Translations under genes and position numbers: made by a program
Part shown: in pieces, positions 16,647 through 26,006 of the stretch
Position numbering within the stretch: position 1 is the first letter of the stretch
Layout of the letters: every line of letters starts with the position of its first letter
DNA from: an uncultured Pelagibacteraceae bacterium
Lineage (GTDB): Bacteria; Pseudomonadota; Alphaproteobacteria; Pelagibacterales; Pelagibacteraceae
DNA length: 64,000 bases
Reading direction: 5' to 3'
Assembly (NCBI GenBank): GCA_902571135.1
Contig: CACGAU010000002.1
Location: 1-64,000, forward strand
Notes under the pieces: generated by a model
Seen by the model: only the letters and a program-made list of their open reading frames with translations
What the model was told of the DNA's origin: nothing
Databases searched by the model: none

Positions 16647-16910
16647 TCATTTTTGTGTATAGTTAAAATTTTTATATAAGAAATTGATATTATTATTTTC
16701 AAATTCAAAATCAGTTTTAAAACCATTGTAAAAATTATACAAATTAGTGTCATCAATATTCAGTAGTTTTTCTAAATCAAGAAGATCATTTTCATTTAAA
16801 TTATTTATATATTTTTTTGTAAATGCACCCAAAAGATTATCCATTTCTTTTGTGCCTCTATAATTAGATCGGTAAATAATTTTTTTTTTTAATTCATCTA
16901 TATTGATCAT
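16647..16910 (-). CDS. sdhE: SdhE-family flavinylation factor
   Basis: This 87-residue protein is of the SdhE/YgfY/Sdh5 family (antitoxin CptB in older annotation). It helps attach FAD covalently to the succinate dehydrogenase flavoprotein. The family signature RGTKEMDNLLGAF (residues 18-30) contains the RGxxE motif, and later LLDLEKLLNIDD and LYNFYNG match the fold. It is divergent from recG with a 25-base gap, an arrangement common in alphaproteobacteria. Its stop codon begins immediately after the tRNA-Ser CCA on the other strand. Confidence 0.92.
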   Translation of the reverse strand: MINIDELKKKIIYRSNYRGTKEMDNLLGAFTKKYINNLNENDLLDLEKLLNIDDTNLYNFYNGFKTDFEFENNNINFLYKNFNYTQK

Positions 16911-16935
16911 AATAATTAGAATATATTATTAGTTA

Positions 16936-18987
16936 ATGAATAATAAAACAAATTATGAATATTTATTGTCAGATTTAAGTTCTTTAAAAGGTGTAGGAAC
17001 TAAAACAAAAAATTTATTAAAAAAGAAAAATATTAATAATTTATTTGATTTACTATGGAAACTTCCAAAATCTTATACAGATAGAAGCTTGTCATCAAAA
17101 ATAAAAGATCTAAAAATTGGTGAAATACAAACAGTAACTATAGTTCCGCAAAAGTATAATTTCCCACGAATAAGAAAATTACCTAACAGAGTTTTATGTA
17201 AAGATGAGACAGGGGAAATAGATTGTGTTTTTTTTAATAGTTATGAAGGATATATTAAAAAAATACTACCTTTGGGAAAAGAAGTTACTATTAGTGGTAA
17301 AATAGGACATTTTAGAAATAAATATCAAATTACAAATCCAAAATACATTTCTGAGGATTCGACTTTAATTAAACAAGTTCATAATAATTACTCTTTAACC
17401 GATGGGGTTTCTGAAAAAATATATAATAAAATTTTAAGTCAAATTATCAGTAAATTACCTGAGTTAAATGAATGGCATTCTCAAAATATTATGGCGAAAT
17501 TTCAAAATTTAAGCTGGAATAAATCAATTAAAGAACTACATAAACCAGAAAATATTGGAAAATATAAATCAAATTTTTATCAAAGACTTGCTTATGATGA
17601 AATATTTTCAACATTTCTAGTTAATTCAGAAATAAGAAAAAAAATAAAAAGAATTAAAAAAAAAAATAAAATAATAAATATAAGTAAACAAAATTCTTTA
17701 ATAAAAAATTTAAACTTTTCATTAACAAATGACCAAATTAAATCCTTAAATGAAATTAATAAAGATTTGAGTTCGTCCAACAAAATGTTTAGACTTTTAC
17801 AGGGGGATGTTGGAAGTGGAAAAACAATCGTCTCTTTATTAGCTGCAATAAATACTATCAATTCTGGTTTCCAAGTTGCAATTATGGCACCTACAGAAAT
17901 TCTTGCGAAGCAACATTATAATCTGGCAAAAAATATATTTCCTAAAAATATTAATTTAGAGTTGATTTCAGGAAAGTCAGAATACAGGATAAAAAAAGAG
18001 ATACTTAAAAATTTGGAAAATAATAAAATTGATATTATTTTTGGAACACACGCAATTTTTCAAAAAAAAGTTATATTTAAAAAATTGGGATTAATAATTA
18101 TAGATGAACAGCATAAATTTGGTGTAAACCAGAGAAAGAGGCTATCAGATAAAGGTGGAGTAGATTGCGATGTTCTTTTAATGACAGCAACACCAATACC
18201 AAGAACGTTAACAATGACTATTTATGGTGATATGGATATTTCTATAATTCGAGAAAAACCAAAAAATAGAAAACCAATTAAAACTTACAGTAAATTAGAA
18301 GAAAAAATTGATGATGTTTTAAAATTTATAAATAAAGAAATTAAATTAGGTAATCAGATTTTTTGGGTATGTCCTTTAATTGAGGAATCAAAAAAATTAG
18401 ATCATTCTTCTGCTATAATAAAATTTGAATATTTAAAAAAAAAATTTCCTAACCAAGTTTCTTTACTTCATGGCAAAACTGATTTAGATGAAAAAAATGT
18501 AATACTTAAAAATTTTTTGAATAATAAATTCAAGATTCTAGTTTCAACAACTATAATTGAAGTAGGAATTGATTTTCCCAACGCAAACGTAATAGTAATA
18601 GAAAATGCAAATAAATTTGGACTTTCTCAACTTCATCAATTAAGGGGTAGAGTTGGTCGTGGTGATAAGGACTCCACTTGTATTCTTATGTTTAAATCTA
18701 ATTTAAGCGATAATGCAAAAAAAAGAATTAAAATTTTAAAAGATTCAAATGATGGTTTTTTTATATCTGAAGAAGACATGAAATTAAGAGGTTTTGGAGA
18801 TATCTTGGGTTTTAAGCAGAGTGGAATTAAAAATTTTAAATTAGCAGATCCGATACATAATAGTGATCTTTTTTTATTAGCTGAAAAGGAAATGAAAAGA
18901 ATAGAAAAATCGAATGAAGATATAGGAAAATTTAAACCTTTGATAAAGTTATATGATAGAGCTGATATAATAAATGATATCGCCTAA
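16936..18987 (+). CDS. recG: ATP-dependent DNA helicase RecG
   Basis: This helicase remodels stalled replication forks and Holliday junctions. The 683-residue protein has an N-terminal wedge/OB domain, a Walker A GDVGSGKT near residue 290, DEQHKFGVNQR (DEQH motif II) near 390, TATPIPRTL (motif III), and the C-terminal LRGRVGRGDKDS motif VI region with the TRG-like FKLADPIHNSDLF tail. The length is typical. It converges on the DUF502 gene with a 4-base overlap. Confidence 0.97.
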   Translation: MNNKTNYEYLLSDLSSLKGVGTKTKNLLKKKNINNLFDLLWKLPKSYTDRSLSSKIKDLKIGEIQTVTIVPQKYNFPRIRKLPNRVLCKDETGEIDCVFFNSYEGYIKKILPLGKEVTISGKIGHFRNKYQITNPKYISEDSTLIKQVHNNYSLTDGVSEKIYNKILSQIISKLPELNEWHSQNIMAKFQNLSWNKSIKELHKPENIGKYKSNFYQRLAYDEIFSTFLVNSEIRKKIKRIKKKNKIINISKQNSLIKNLNFSLTNDQIKSLNEINKDLSSSNKMFRLLQGDVGSGKTIVSLLAAINTINSGFQVAIMAPTEILAKQHYNLAKNIFPKNINLELISGKSEYRIKKEILKNLENNKIDIIFGTHAIFQKKVIFKKLGLIIIDEQHKFGVNQRKRLSDKGGVDCDVLLMTATPIPRTLTMTIYGDMDISIIREKPKNRKPIKTYSKLEEKIDDVLKFINKEIKLGNQIFWVCPLIEESKKLDHSSAIIKFEYLKKKFPNQVSLLHGKTDLDEKNVILKNFLNNKFKILVSTTIIEVGIDFPNANVIVIENANKFGLSQLHQLRGRVGRGDKDSTCILMFKSNLSDNAKKRIKILKDSNDGFFISEEDMKLRGFGDILGFKQSGIKNFKLADPIHNSDLFLLAEKEMKRIEKSNEDIGKFKPLIKLYDRADIINDIA

Positions 18988-19601
18988 GATTTTTTTGTTG
19001 AGGTGCCCGCTGATACTATAAACTTAGAAGCTTCTTCAAAAGACATGTTTAGATAAATAACATCTTCTACTGGGAACATTAATAAGAAACCACTTGTTGG
19101 GTTTGGTGTGGTTGGCACAAAAACATTAATTAAATTTTTTCCTGTTTTTTCTGCCATCTCACCTTTATTTTCTTTTGTAGCAAATCCAACAGCCCAAACT
19201 CCTTTTCTAGGATATTCAATCAATACAACACTCTTTTTACCATCATCTTTTTTAGAAAAAGTTTCTGTCATTTGAACAATTGCTGAATAAACAGTTCTTA
19301 AAAAAGGAATTCTTTTAAACAAATCATCAATTAATTTGAGAATTCTTCTTCCAAAAAATGAAAGAGAAAGGCCACCAACAATAGTGATAAGTAAAATAGA
19401 AATTACAATTTCAACCCCTGGAATATTAAACGGTAAATAACTATTCGGATTTATATTTTTGGGAATTAAATTAGATGATATCCCTATTAAAATTTTAGTT
19501 AAATATAGTGTAAATCCTATAGGAATTAAAACAACAACACCTGTAATAAAATAATTTCTTAATGTTAAAGAAAAAGATTTTTTTGAAGCTTTTTTTGACA
19601 T
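18984..19601 (-). CDS. DUF502 family membrane protein
   Basis: The 205-residue protein has two membrane helices near the N-terminus (about 13-35 and 55-80) and a soluble C-terminal domain with the family signature FVPTTPNPTSGFLLMFP. DUF502 proteins are widespread in proteobacteria and plants, where related LIKE-COV proteins act in trafficking; the bacterial role is unknown. The gene converges on recG and is preceded on the same strand by a possible 25-residue peptide gene. Confidence 0.9.
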   Translation of the reverse strand: MSKKASKKSFSLTLRNYFITGVVVLIPIGFTLYLTKILIGISSNLIPKNINPNSYLPFNIPGVEIVISILLITIVGGLSLSFFGRRILKLIDDLFKRIPFLRTVYSAIVQMTETFSKKDDGKKSVVLIEYPRKGVWAVGFATKENKGEMAEKTGKNLINVFVPTTPNPTSGFLLMFPVEDVIYLNMSFEEASKFIVSAGTSTKKS

Positions 19602-19610
19602 ATTTTTAAT

Positions 19611-19688
19611 TTAACTATAGCTAGCGTAGACAACAAAAACAATTGCAATGATAAATAATACAATTAAAATTTTGTTATTAAGATTCAT
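19611..19688 (-). CDS. Possible small membrane peptide (25 aa)
   Basis: An ATG at 19688 opens a 25-codon frame ending at TAA (19611-19613). The product starts MNLNNK, then has an unbroken hydrophobic helix of about 15 residues (ILIVLFIIAIVFVVYA) and ends SYS. It fills almost the whole gap between the DUF502 gene and the divergent peptidase gene. No clear ribosome binding site is seen. Its shape, N-in charge and tight fit suggest a real small membrane protein, but AT-rich chance frames can look similar. Confidence 0.4.
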   Translation of the reverse strand: MNLNNKILIVLFIIAIVFVVYASYS

Positions 19689-19718
19689 ATAGAATATTAA
19701 TATCAATAATAAGTAGAT

Positions 19719-20540
19719 ATGGATAGAAGAAAATTTTTGACTTATGTAGGTTGCGGATGTGGAAGCATCATTTTACATTCATGCGCATCAGCACCAATTA
19801 CTGATAGAAAACAATTAAAAATAATTCCAGAAGCAAAATTAAATGCTCAAGCTGCTCAAATATATGAAAAAGTAAAAGAAAAAGAAAAGATGAGTGATGA
19901 TGTTAAAAAATTAAACGAAATAAAAGAAATTGGAAAAAGAATGGAAGACTCGATAAGTGAATATTTTTATAGAGCTAATTTGAATGATCCAACGGCAAAT
20001 TTTGAATGGGAGTATATTTTAATTGATAACAAAAAAGTTAGGAATGCATGGTGTATGCCTGGTGGTAAAATAGCTGTTTATACTGGTATTCTTGATGTTA
20101 CAAAAAATACAAATGGTTTAGCAGCAGTTATGGGTCATGAGGTAGCTCATGCAGTTGCAAAACATTCTGTGGAAAGAGCTAGTCGAGGAGTATTACTAAA
20201 TACAGGTGCACGAATAATTGATATAGCAAGTGGTGGCGTGCTATCAGAAATTAACAGAACAACAGGGATGGACACTGTTGGTTTGCTAGCTCAACTTGGA
20301 ATAATGAATCCTTTTAATAGAAAACAAGAAAGTGAAGCTGACTATCTTGGTATGATTTTTTCATCACTTTCCGGCTATGATATTAGAGAAACAGTAAAAA
20401 TTTGGGAAAGAATGAAAGAAATTAATAAAGGGAAAGAACCACCGCAATTTATGAGCACTCATCCATCTTCTGATACAAGGATCAAACAATTGAATGAATG
20501 GATGAACGAAGTAATTTTGGATTATCCACCAATAGTTTAA
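19719..20540 (+). CDS. M48-family metallopeptidase, lipoprotein
   Basis: This zinc metallopeptidase of the LoiP/BepA-like M48 group is expected in the periplasm or outer membrane. The 273-residue protein has HEVAHAVAKH (H140, E141, H144) and the third-ligand helix ESEADYLG (about 204-211). The N-terminus has twin arginines (MDRRKF), a short hydrophobic part and a lipobox-like HSCAS at residue 22, so Tat-dependent lipoprotein export is possible. It lies alone on the plus strand, and the tRNA-Lys on the opposite strand follows 15 bases on. Confidence 0.9.
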   Translation: MDRRKFLTYVGCGCGSIILHSCASAPITDRKQLKIIPEAKLNAQAAQIYEKVKEKEKMSDDVKKLNEIKEIGKRMEDSISEYFYRANLNDPTANFEWEYILIDNKKVRNAWCMPGGKIAVYTGILDVTKNTNGLAAVMGHEVAHAVAKHSVERASRGVLLNTGARIIDIASGGVLSEINRTTGMDTVGLLAQLGIMNPFNRKQESEADYLGMIFSSLSGYDIRETVKIWERMKEINKGKEPPQFMSTHPSSDTRIKQLNEWMNEVILDYPPIV

Positions 20541-20555
20541 AGATAATAAAATAAG

Positions 20556-20631
<76 letters not shown>

Positions 20632-20715
20632 CCAAATTATTCAAATTGAATAGTTGTTATATACAGAATTATTATTTTTTTTCAAATGTCAATTTTAACT
20701 AAATCTATGCACGTT

Positions 20716-21828
20716 CTACAACTTATCAATGTATTTATCGTGAAATTGATCAAAAGTACCGTCATTAATATTTTTTCTGATCAAAGCCATCAATTGTTGA
20801 TAAAAATTAATGTTATGTAGAGTGAGCAACATTGAAGCAAGAATTTCATTAGTATTAAATAAGTGATTCAAGTAGTTTTTTGAATATTTATTTAAATTAA
20901 GACTTTCACAATCTGGATCTAAAGGCGTATTGTCATTTTGATATTTATTATTTTTAATATTAATTCTACCATTCCAAGTAAATGCTAAACCTGTTCGTCC
21001 TGATCTGGTTGGCAAAACACAATCAAACATATCTATACCCCTTTTGACAGCACCTAAAATATCTGATGGTGTTCCAACACCCATTAAATAATGTGGTTTT
21101 TCAATAGGTAAATATTGTTTTATATCATCTAAAACGCCAAACATTTCATTTTGCGTTTCTCCTACTGCTAACCCACCTACAGCATACCCATCAAAACCAA
21201 TTTTAATTAATTCTTGCATTGATTTTAATCTTAAATTTTTAAAAAGGCCTCCCTGGATAATGCCAAATAAAGCTTTATGAGGATTATTTCCAAAAGCTTT
21301 TTTAGATCTTTCAGCCCAATTAAGTGAAAGATCCATAGATTTTTTAATAACATCATAATCATTAGTTTTTTTTGGGCACTCATCCATAATCATTACTATG
21401 TCAGAATTTAAACCCAGCTGTATTCTGATGCTCTCCTCAGGACTTAAATAAAATTTTTTACCGTCAACATGAGAATTGAATATGGCACCCTTTTCTCTAT
21501 CTATCTTATTCAATTTTGAAAGAGACATTACTTGAAAACCACCAGAGTCAGTTAATATAGGTAAATCACAATTCATAAAATTATGAAGTCCACCAGCGGA
21601 TTGAATTCTTTCAACACCTGGCCGTATCATTAAATGATAAGTATTAGAAAGTATTATTTCAGAACCTGTTTTTTTAATATCATCTATTGTGCAAGCTTTT
21701 ACAGTTGCTTGTGTTCCAACAGGCATAAAAGCTGGAGTTTGTATATTACCACGATGCGTCTCAATTAAACCACACCTAGCAAATTTATCTTTTTTTAAAA
21801 CGTTAAAGGCAAATTTTTTTAATGCCAT
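20716..21828 (-). CDS. tgt: Queuine/preQ1 tRNA-guanine transglycosylase
   Basis: The enzyme exchanges guanine 34 of GUN-anticodon tRNAs for preQ1 in queuosine synthesis. The 370-residue protein has TDSGGFQVMSL (93-103, general acid region) and the nucleophile aspartate in MFDCVLPTR (D269). The zinc site is unusual: where other bacterial Tgt have C-x-C-x-x-C followed by a distant His, this one reads C307-E-S309-L-N-L312, keeping only one cysteine plus H338. All other motifs are intact, so it is probably active with an altered structural site. It heads toward tRNA-Lys and follows the cyclophilin gene by 8 bases. Confidence 0.95.
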   Translation of the reverse strand: MALKKFAFNVLKKDKFARCGLIETHRGNIQTPAFMPVGTQATVKACTIDDIKKTGSEIILSNTYHLMIRPGVERIQSAGGLHNFMNCDLPILTDSGGFQVMSLSKLNKIDREKGAIFNSHVDGKKFYLSPEESIRIQLGLNSDIVMIMDECPKKTNDYDVIKKSMDLSLNWAERSKKAFGNNPHKALFGIIQGGLFKNLRLKSMQELIKIGFDGYAVGGLAVGETQNEMFGVLDDIKQYLPIEKPHYLMGVGTPSDILGAVKRGIDMFDCVLPTRSGRTGLAFTWNGRINIKNNKYQNDNTPLDPDCESLNLNKYSKNYLNHLFNTNEILASMLLTLHNINFYQQLMALIRKNINDGTFDQFHDKYIDKL

Positions 21829-21836
21829 TAAAAAAT

Positions 21837-22397
21837 TTATTGAGATTTGAAACTAATAATCTTATCTGGATCAGTTACAGCGCCGTTATTGTTTTGATCG
21901 CCTCTTTTTATTTTATCAACAAATTCCATTCCCTCGATCACTTTTCCAAAAACTGTATATTGACGATCTAAAAAAGGAGCTGGCTGAAAACAAATAAAAA
22001 ATTGACTATTTGCACTATTTGGATCTTGAGCTCTCGCCATTGACAAAGTTCCTCTATCATGTGGTAAACTATTGAATTCTTGCTCTAAGTCAGGAAAATC
22101 TGATCCACCCATTCCAGCTCTTCTGAGATCAAATTCTTTTGATTCTGAATTTCCAAATTTAACATCACCTGTTTGAGCCATAAATCCATCTATAACTCTG
22201 TGAAAAACAACGTTATCGTATTTACCACTATTTGCTAATTCCTTAATTCTTTTAACATGATTTGGCGCAACATCCTCAAACAATTCAATTTTTACGTCAC
22301 CATCTTTTAATTTTAATATCATTATATTCTCCTCAGCTATTGATTGATTAGTAATAAAAAAAAGCAAAATAAGTATTTTAATAAAAATTTTATTCAT
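21837..22397 (-). CDS. Peptidyl-prolyl cis-trans isomerase, cyclophilin type, exported
   Basis: This cyclophilin speeds proline isomerisation in protein folding. The 186-residue protein has a signal peptide (about 1-21), so it acts in the periplasm. Cyclophilin motifs are clear: FHRVIDGFMAQTGD, the NSANSQFFICF core and YTVFGKVIEGM. It overlaps coaD by 8 bases and precedes tgt by 8 bases in one minus-strand run. Confidence 0.95.
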   Translation of the reverse strand: MNKIFIKILILLFFITNQSIAEENIMILKLKDGDVKIELFEDVAPNHVKRIKELANSGKYDNVVFHRVIDGFMAQTGDVKFGNSESKEFDLRRAGMGGSDFPDLEQEFNSLPHDRGTLSMARAQDPNSANSQFFICFQPAPFLDRQYTVFGKVIEGMEFVDKIKRGDQNNNGAVTDPDKIISFKSQ

Positions 22398-22884
22398 ATT
22401 TCTCTTTTAAAGACTTGATCGTACTTTTGGTAGTAAATTTTTTAATATCACCTTTTAATTTAACAATCTCTTTTACAAATCTAGATGAAATAATTTGATT
22501 TTCTACATCAGACATTAAAAAAATTGTTTCAATATTTTGGTTCAATTTTCTATTCATACCAGCTAATTGAAATTCATATTCAAAATCAGATACAGCTCTC
22601 AGTCCTCTTAAAATAATGTTTGATTTGTATTTTTTACATAAATCAGTAGTTAAAGAGCCAAAAGATACTACTTTTATTTTTTTCCTATTTAACTTTAGAT
22701 CTTTAAATAAAGCTTTATTTACTATTTCTATTCTTTCATCAGAACTAAATAAATAACCTTTGTTACTTTCGTCTGAGACACCTACTACTATCTTATCAAA
22801 CAATTTTAATGATTTTTTTATTACATCTATATGTCCAAAAGTAATTGGATCAAATGTTCCAGGATAAATTGCTATTTTATTCAT
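22390..22884 (-). CDS. coaD: Phosphopantetheine adenylyltransferase
   Basis: This enzyme joins 4'-phosphopantetheine and ATP to form dephospho-CoA. The 164-residue protein has the nucleotidyltransferase motif TFDPITFGH (9-17), the RGLRAVSDFEYE segment and ISSRFVKEI near residue 130. The length is standard. Its start shares one base with the gyrA stop, and it overlaps the cyclophilin gene by 8 bases. Confidence 0.97.
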   Translation of the reverse strand: MNKIAIYPGTFDPITFGHIDVIKKSLKLFDKIVVGVSDESNKGYLFSSDERIEIVNKALFKDLKLNRKKIKVVSFGSLTTDLCKKYKSNIILRGLRAVSDFEYEFQLAGMNRKLNQNIETIFLMSDVENQIISSRFVKEIVKLKGDIKKFTTKSTIKSLKEKYE

Positions 22885-25463
22885 TAAATTAAATTATCAT
22901 CAATTTTAATTGCCGAAACAACTTTTTCTTCTCCTGATAACTTAATTATCCTAACACCTTGGGTATTTCTGCCTGCGGTTCTAATTTCTTTAACCGCAAC
23001 TCTTATAACCCTACCTTTATTTGTAGAAATTAAAATTTCATCACCTTCAAAAACAGGAAAGGATGAAGTAATATTCCCATTTCTTGGTGAATTTACTATT
23101 CCTATAATGCCTTTTCCTCCTCTGTTAGTAACTCTGTAATCCGTATGTGAGGTCTTTTTACCATAACCATTCTCACTTATTGATAAAACAAATTTCTCTC
23201 TTGCTTTTAATTCAGATTTTTCATCTTTTGATTTTTTTCCGTTTTTATTAATTTTATCGTTATCAATAACTGATAAAGACACTATTTGATCATTTGATGC
23301 TAACTCTATTCCTTTAATTCCCTTAGAAGATCTGCCTTTAAAAACTCTGAGTTTCTTAGCTTCAAATCTAATACATTTTCCAAATCTTGTGCTTAAAATT
23401 ACATCTTGATCATCTTTACAAATTTTAACACCTACAATTTTATCATTATTATCTAATTTCATTGCAATTTTTCCAGATGTATTAATCGATGAAAAATCTT
23501 CTAAACTATTTTTTCTTACTTTTCCTTGTGCTGTAGCAAAAATTATTTGATAATTTTTTAAGTCTGTTTCTTCTTCAGGCATTGGCATAATTGAGCTTAT
23601 AGCTTGGTGGCTTTTTAAGGGTAAAATATTAAATAAAGACTTCCCTTTTGACGATGATGAGCCCTCTGGTATTTTCCATGCTTTAATCTTATAAACTAAA
23701 CCCTCTGTAGAAAAGAAGAGAACTGAAGTATGAGTATTTACTGATAGTGTTTGAACAACAGAGTCTTGATCTCTAGTTGTTATACCTGATTTTCCCTTGC
23801 CACCTCTTTTTTGTTTTTTAACTCCATCTAAAGAACCTCTTTTTATGTATCCTTGTAATGTAACTGTAATTATTACTGATTGTTTTTGGATAGTTTCCTC
23901 AATATCGTAATTTAATACAGCATCTATAATTTGAGTTCTTCTTGGTATCGCAAATTTCTCTTTGATATTTTTTAGCTCTTCGCTGATTACTTTTAAAAGT
24001 TCTTTTTTTGATGAAATAATCTTTTTATATTTAGTAATTAATTCAGCTAATTTTTTAATTTCAACTTCGATCTCATTTATTCCCAAAGCAGTTAATTTCT
24101 GAAGTCTTAATTCTAATATAGCTAAAACTTGTGGTTCAGATAAAGAATAAAGGTTTTTACTTTTTTTTCCCTCTACTAAAGAAATTAATTTTTGTGATTT
24201 ATTTATTTTCCATTTAATTTTTAAAATTGACATTTTAGCATCATCAGGGGTTTTGGATGATCTAATAATTTTTATTATTTTATCTAGGTTTTCAACTGAC
24301 ACTGATAATCCGATTAATATATGTGCTCGTTCTTCAGCTTTTTGAAGATCAAATTTAGTTTTCTTAATAACTACATCTTCTCTAAAAGTTAAAAAATTGG
24401 ATAAAAAATCTTTTAACGTACACGTTTGCGGTTTTCCCTCAACAATAGCTAAAGTATTAAAACCAAAAGAACTTTCTATTTGAGTGTTTTTATATAATTG
24501 TCTCTTTATAGTTTCTGGTTCTATACCGTTTCTTAAATCTATTGCTACTCTAATACCTTCTCTGTTTGACTCGTCTCGAATATCTCTTATACCTTCTATC
24601 TTTTTTTCTCTTACTAACTGAGCAATCCTTTCGTTTAAAACGGATTTGTTAACTTGATACGGTATTGAAGTTATTACCAGTCTTTCACGGCCATTTTTTT
24701 GTTGTTCAATTGAGATTTCACCTCTTATCTTAAAGGATCCTCTTCCATTGTTATACCCTTGTTTAATTATATCTTTGCCTATAATTACACCACCAGTTGG
24801 AAAATCTGGACCAGGTATATGTTTCATTAACTCTCTGATTTTAATATCTTTATTATCTATTAAGGCCAAAGTACCGTCAATAATTTCACCTAAATTGTGA
24901 GGAGGTATACTTGTTGCCATACCAACAGCGATACCACCGGCTCCATTTACTAATAAATTTGGAAACTGTGCTGGTAAAACACTAGGTTCTTTCTCAGTTT
25001 CATCATAATTGCTTTTGAAAGTAATTGTATTTTTTTCAATATCATCAATCAGAAATTGAGAAACTTTCGACAAACGAGTTTCGGTATATCTCATAGCTGC
25101 AGCAGGATCACCATCTATAGAACCAAAATTTCCTTGGCCTTGAATTAAAGGAAGGCTCATAGAGAAATCTTGCACCATTCTAACTAACGCATCATAAACA
25201 GACTGATCACCATGAGGGTGATATTTACCAATAACATCTCCAACTATTCTTGCAGATTTTCTAAATTGTTTAGACCAATCATATCCACCTTTGTACATTG
25301 CATATAAAATTCTTCTATGAACGGGTTTTAACCCGTCTCTTACATCTGGAAGTGCACGACTTACAATTACACTCATTGCATAAGAAAGATATGATGAACT
25401 CATCTCATCATGCATTGAGATTAATTTTATATTTTTATCTTTAAACTCTTCAGTATTTTTCAT
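22884..25463 (-). CDS. gyrA: DNA gyrase subunit A
   Basis: This subunit breaks and rejoins DNA during negative supercoiling. The 859-residue protein has the catalytic tyrosine in AMRYTETRL (Y126) and a C-terminal beta-pinwheel (from about 520) with the GyrA-box-like stretch [10 protein letters not shown] near residue 560. In the quinolone-determining region the sequence is [11 protein letters not shown], so Gln87 occupies the place of E. coli Ser83. A lysine-rich insert (about 725-745) interrupts the C-terminal domain. It sits 5 bases from ssb. Confidence 0.97.
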   Translation of the reverse strand: MKNTEEFKDKNIKLISMHDEMSSSYLSYAMSVIVSRALPDVRDGLKPVHRRILYAMYKGGYDWSKQFRKSARIVGDVIGKYHPHGDQSVYDALVRMVQDFSMSLPLIQGQGNFGSIDGDPAAAMRYTETRLSKVSQFLIDDIEKNTITFKSNYDETEKEPSVLPAQFPNLLVNGAGGIAVGMATSIPPHNLGEIIDGTLALIDNKDIKIRELMKHIPGPDFPTGGVIIGKDIIKQGYNNGRGSFKIRGEISIEQQKNGRERLVITSIPYQVNKSVLNERIAQLVREKKIEGIRDIRDESNREGIRVAIDLRNGIEPETIKRQLYKNTQIESSFGFNTLAIVEGKPQTCTLKDFLSNFLTFREDVVIKKTKFDLQKAEERAHILIGLSVSVENLDKIIKIIRSSKTPDDAKMSILKIKWKINKSQKLISLVEGKKSKNLYSLSEPQVLAILELRLQKLTALGINEIEVEIKKLAELITKYKKIISSKKELLKVISEELKNIKEKFAIPRRTQIIDAVLNYDIEETIQKQSVIITVTLQGYIKRGSLDGVKKQKRGGKGKSGITTRDQDSVVQTLSVNTHTSVLFFSTEGLVYKIKAWKIPEGSSSSKGKSLFNILPLKSHQAISSIMPMPEEETDLKNYQIIFATAQGKVRKNSLEDFSSINTSGKIAMKLDNNDKIVGVKICKDDQDVILSTRFGKCIRFEAKKLRVFKGRSSKGIKGIELASNDQIVSLSVIDNDKINKNGKKSKDEKSELKAREKFVLSISENGYGKKTSHTDYRVTNRGGKGIIGIVNSPRNGNITSSFPVFEGDEILISTNKGRVIRVAVKEIRTAGRNTQGVRIIKLSGEEKVVSAIKIDDNLI

Positions 25464-25468
25464 AGAAA

Positions 25469-25918
25469 TTAAAATGGAATTTCATCATCCATATCTGACA
25501 CTTGTGAAGAATCCTCAATGTTATTTTGTTGAGTTGTGTCATTTTGAATTCCACCGCCTGAATTACCTCCACCCAACATTGTCAGTGAAGAATTATATCC
25601 TTGTATAACTATTTCAGTAGAATATTTATCTTGTCCCGATTGTTCATCTTTCCATTTTCTTGTCGTAAGTTGTCCCTCTATATAAACTTGTGCACCTTTT
25701 TTTAAATATTGTTGAACAACATTTACTAAACCTTCGTTAAATACAACTACACGGTGCCACTCTGTTTTTTCTTTTCTTTCACCAGTGTTTTTATCTTTCC
25801 AGGATTGACTTGTTGCAAGGCTTAATCTAGCTACACTTTTGCCATTTACCATTTGTTTAATTTCAGGATCTGCGCCCAAACGACCAATTAATAATACTTT
25901 ATTTAAACTTCCAGCCAT
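25469..25918 (-). CDS. ssb: Single-stranded DNA-binding protein
   Basis: The 149-residue protein has an N-terminal OB fold (about 1-110; [24 protein letters not shown]), a glycine/asparagine/glutamine-rich linker and the acidic protein-interaction tip DMDDEIPF. It coats single-stranded DNA in replication and repair. It is divergent from uvrA, with an 88-bp intergenic region that probably holds both promoters, and it precedes gyrA by 5 bases. Confidence 0.97.
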   Translation of the reverse strand: MAGSLNKVLLIGRLGADPEIKQMVNGKSVARLSLATSQSWKDKNTGERKEKTEWHRVVVFNEGLVNVVQQYLKKGAQVYIEGQLTTRKWKDEQSGQDKYSTEIVIQGYNSSLTMLGGGNSGGGIQNDTTQQNNIEDSSQVSDMDDEIPF

Positions 25919-26006
25919 AATATTTAATAATTGTTAAATTAGTTAATTAGAATTATATCACAATTCTTCTGAATATTAATTTTATTAACTCAAAGCAACT
26001 AAAATT

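Noticed and set aside
16553-16756. Minus-strand open frame over tRNA-Ser (GGETGIRTQERV)
   Set aside because: Antisense of the tRNA; spurious. The real gene on this strand is sdhE in another frame.
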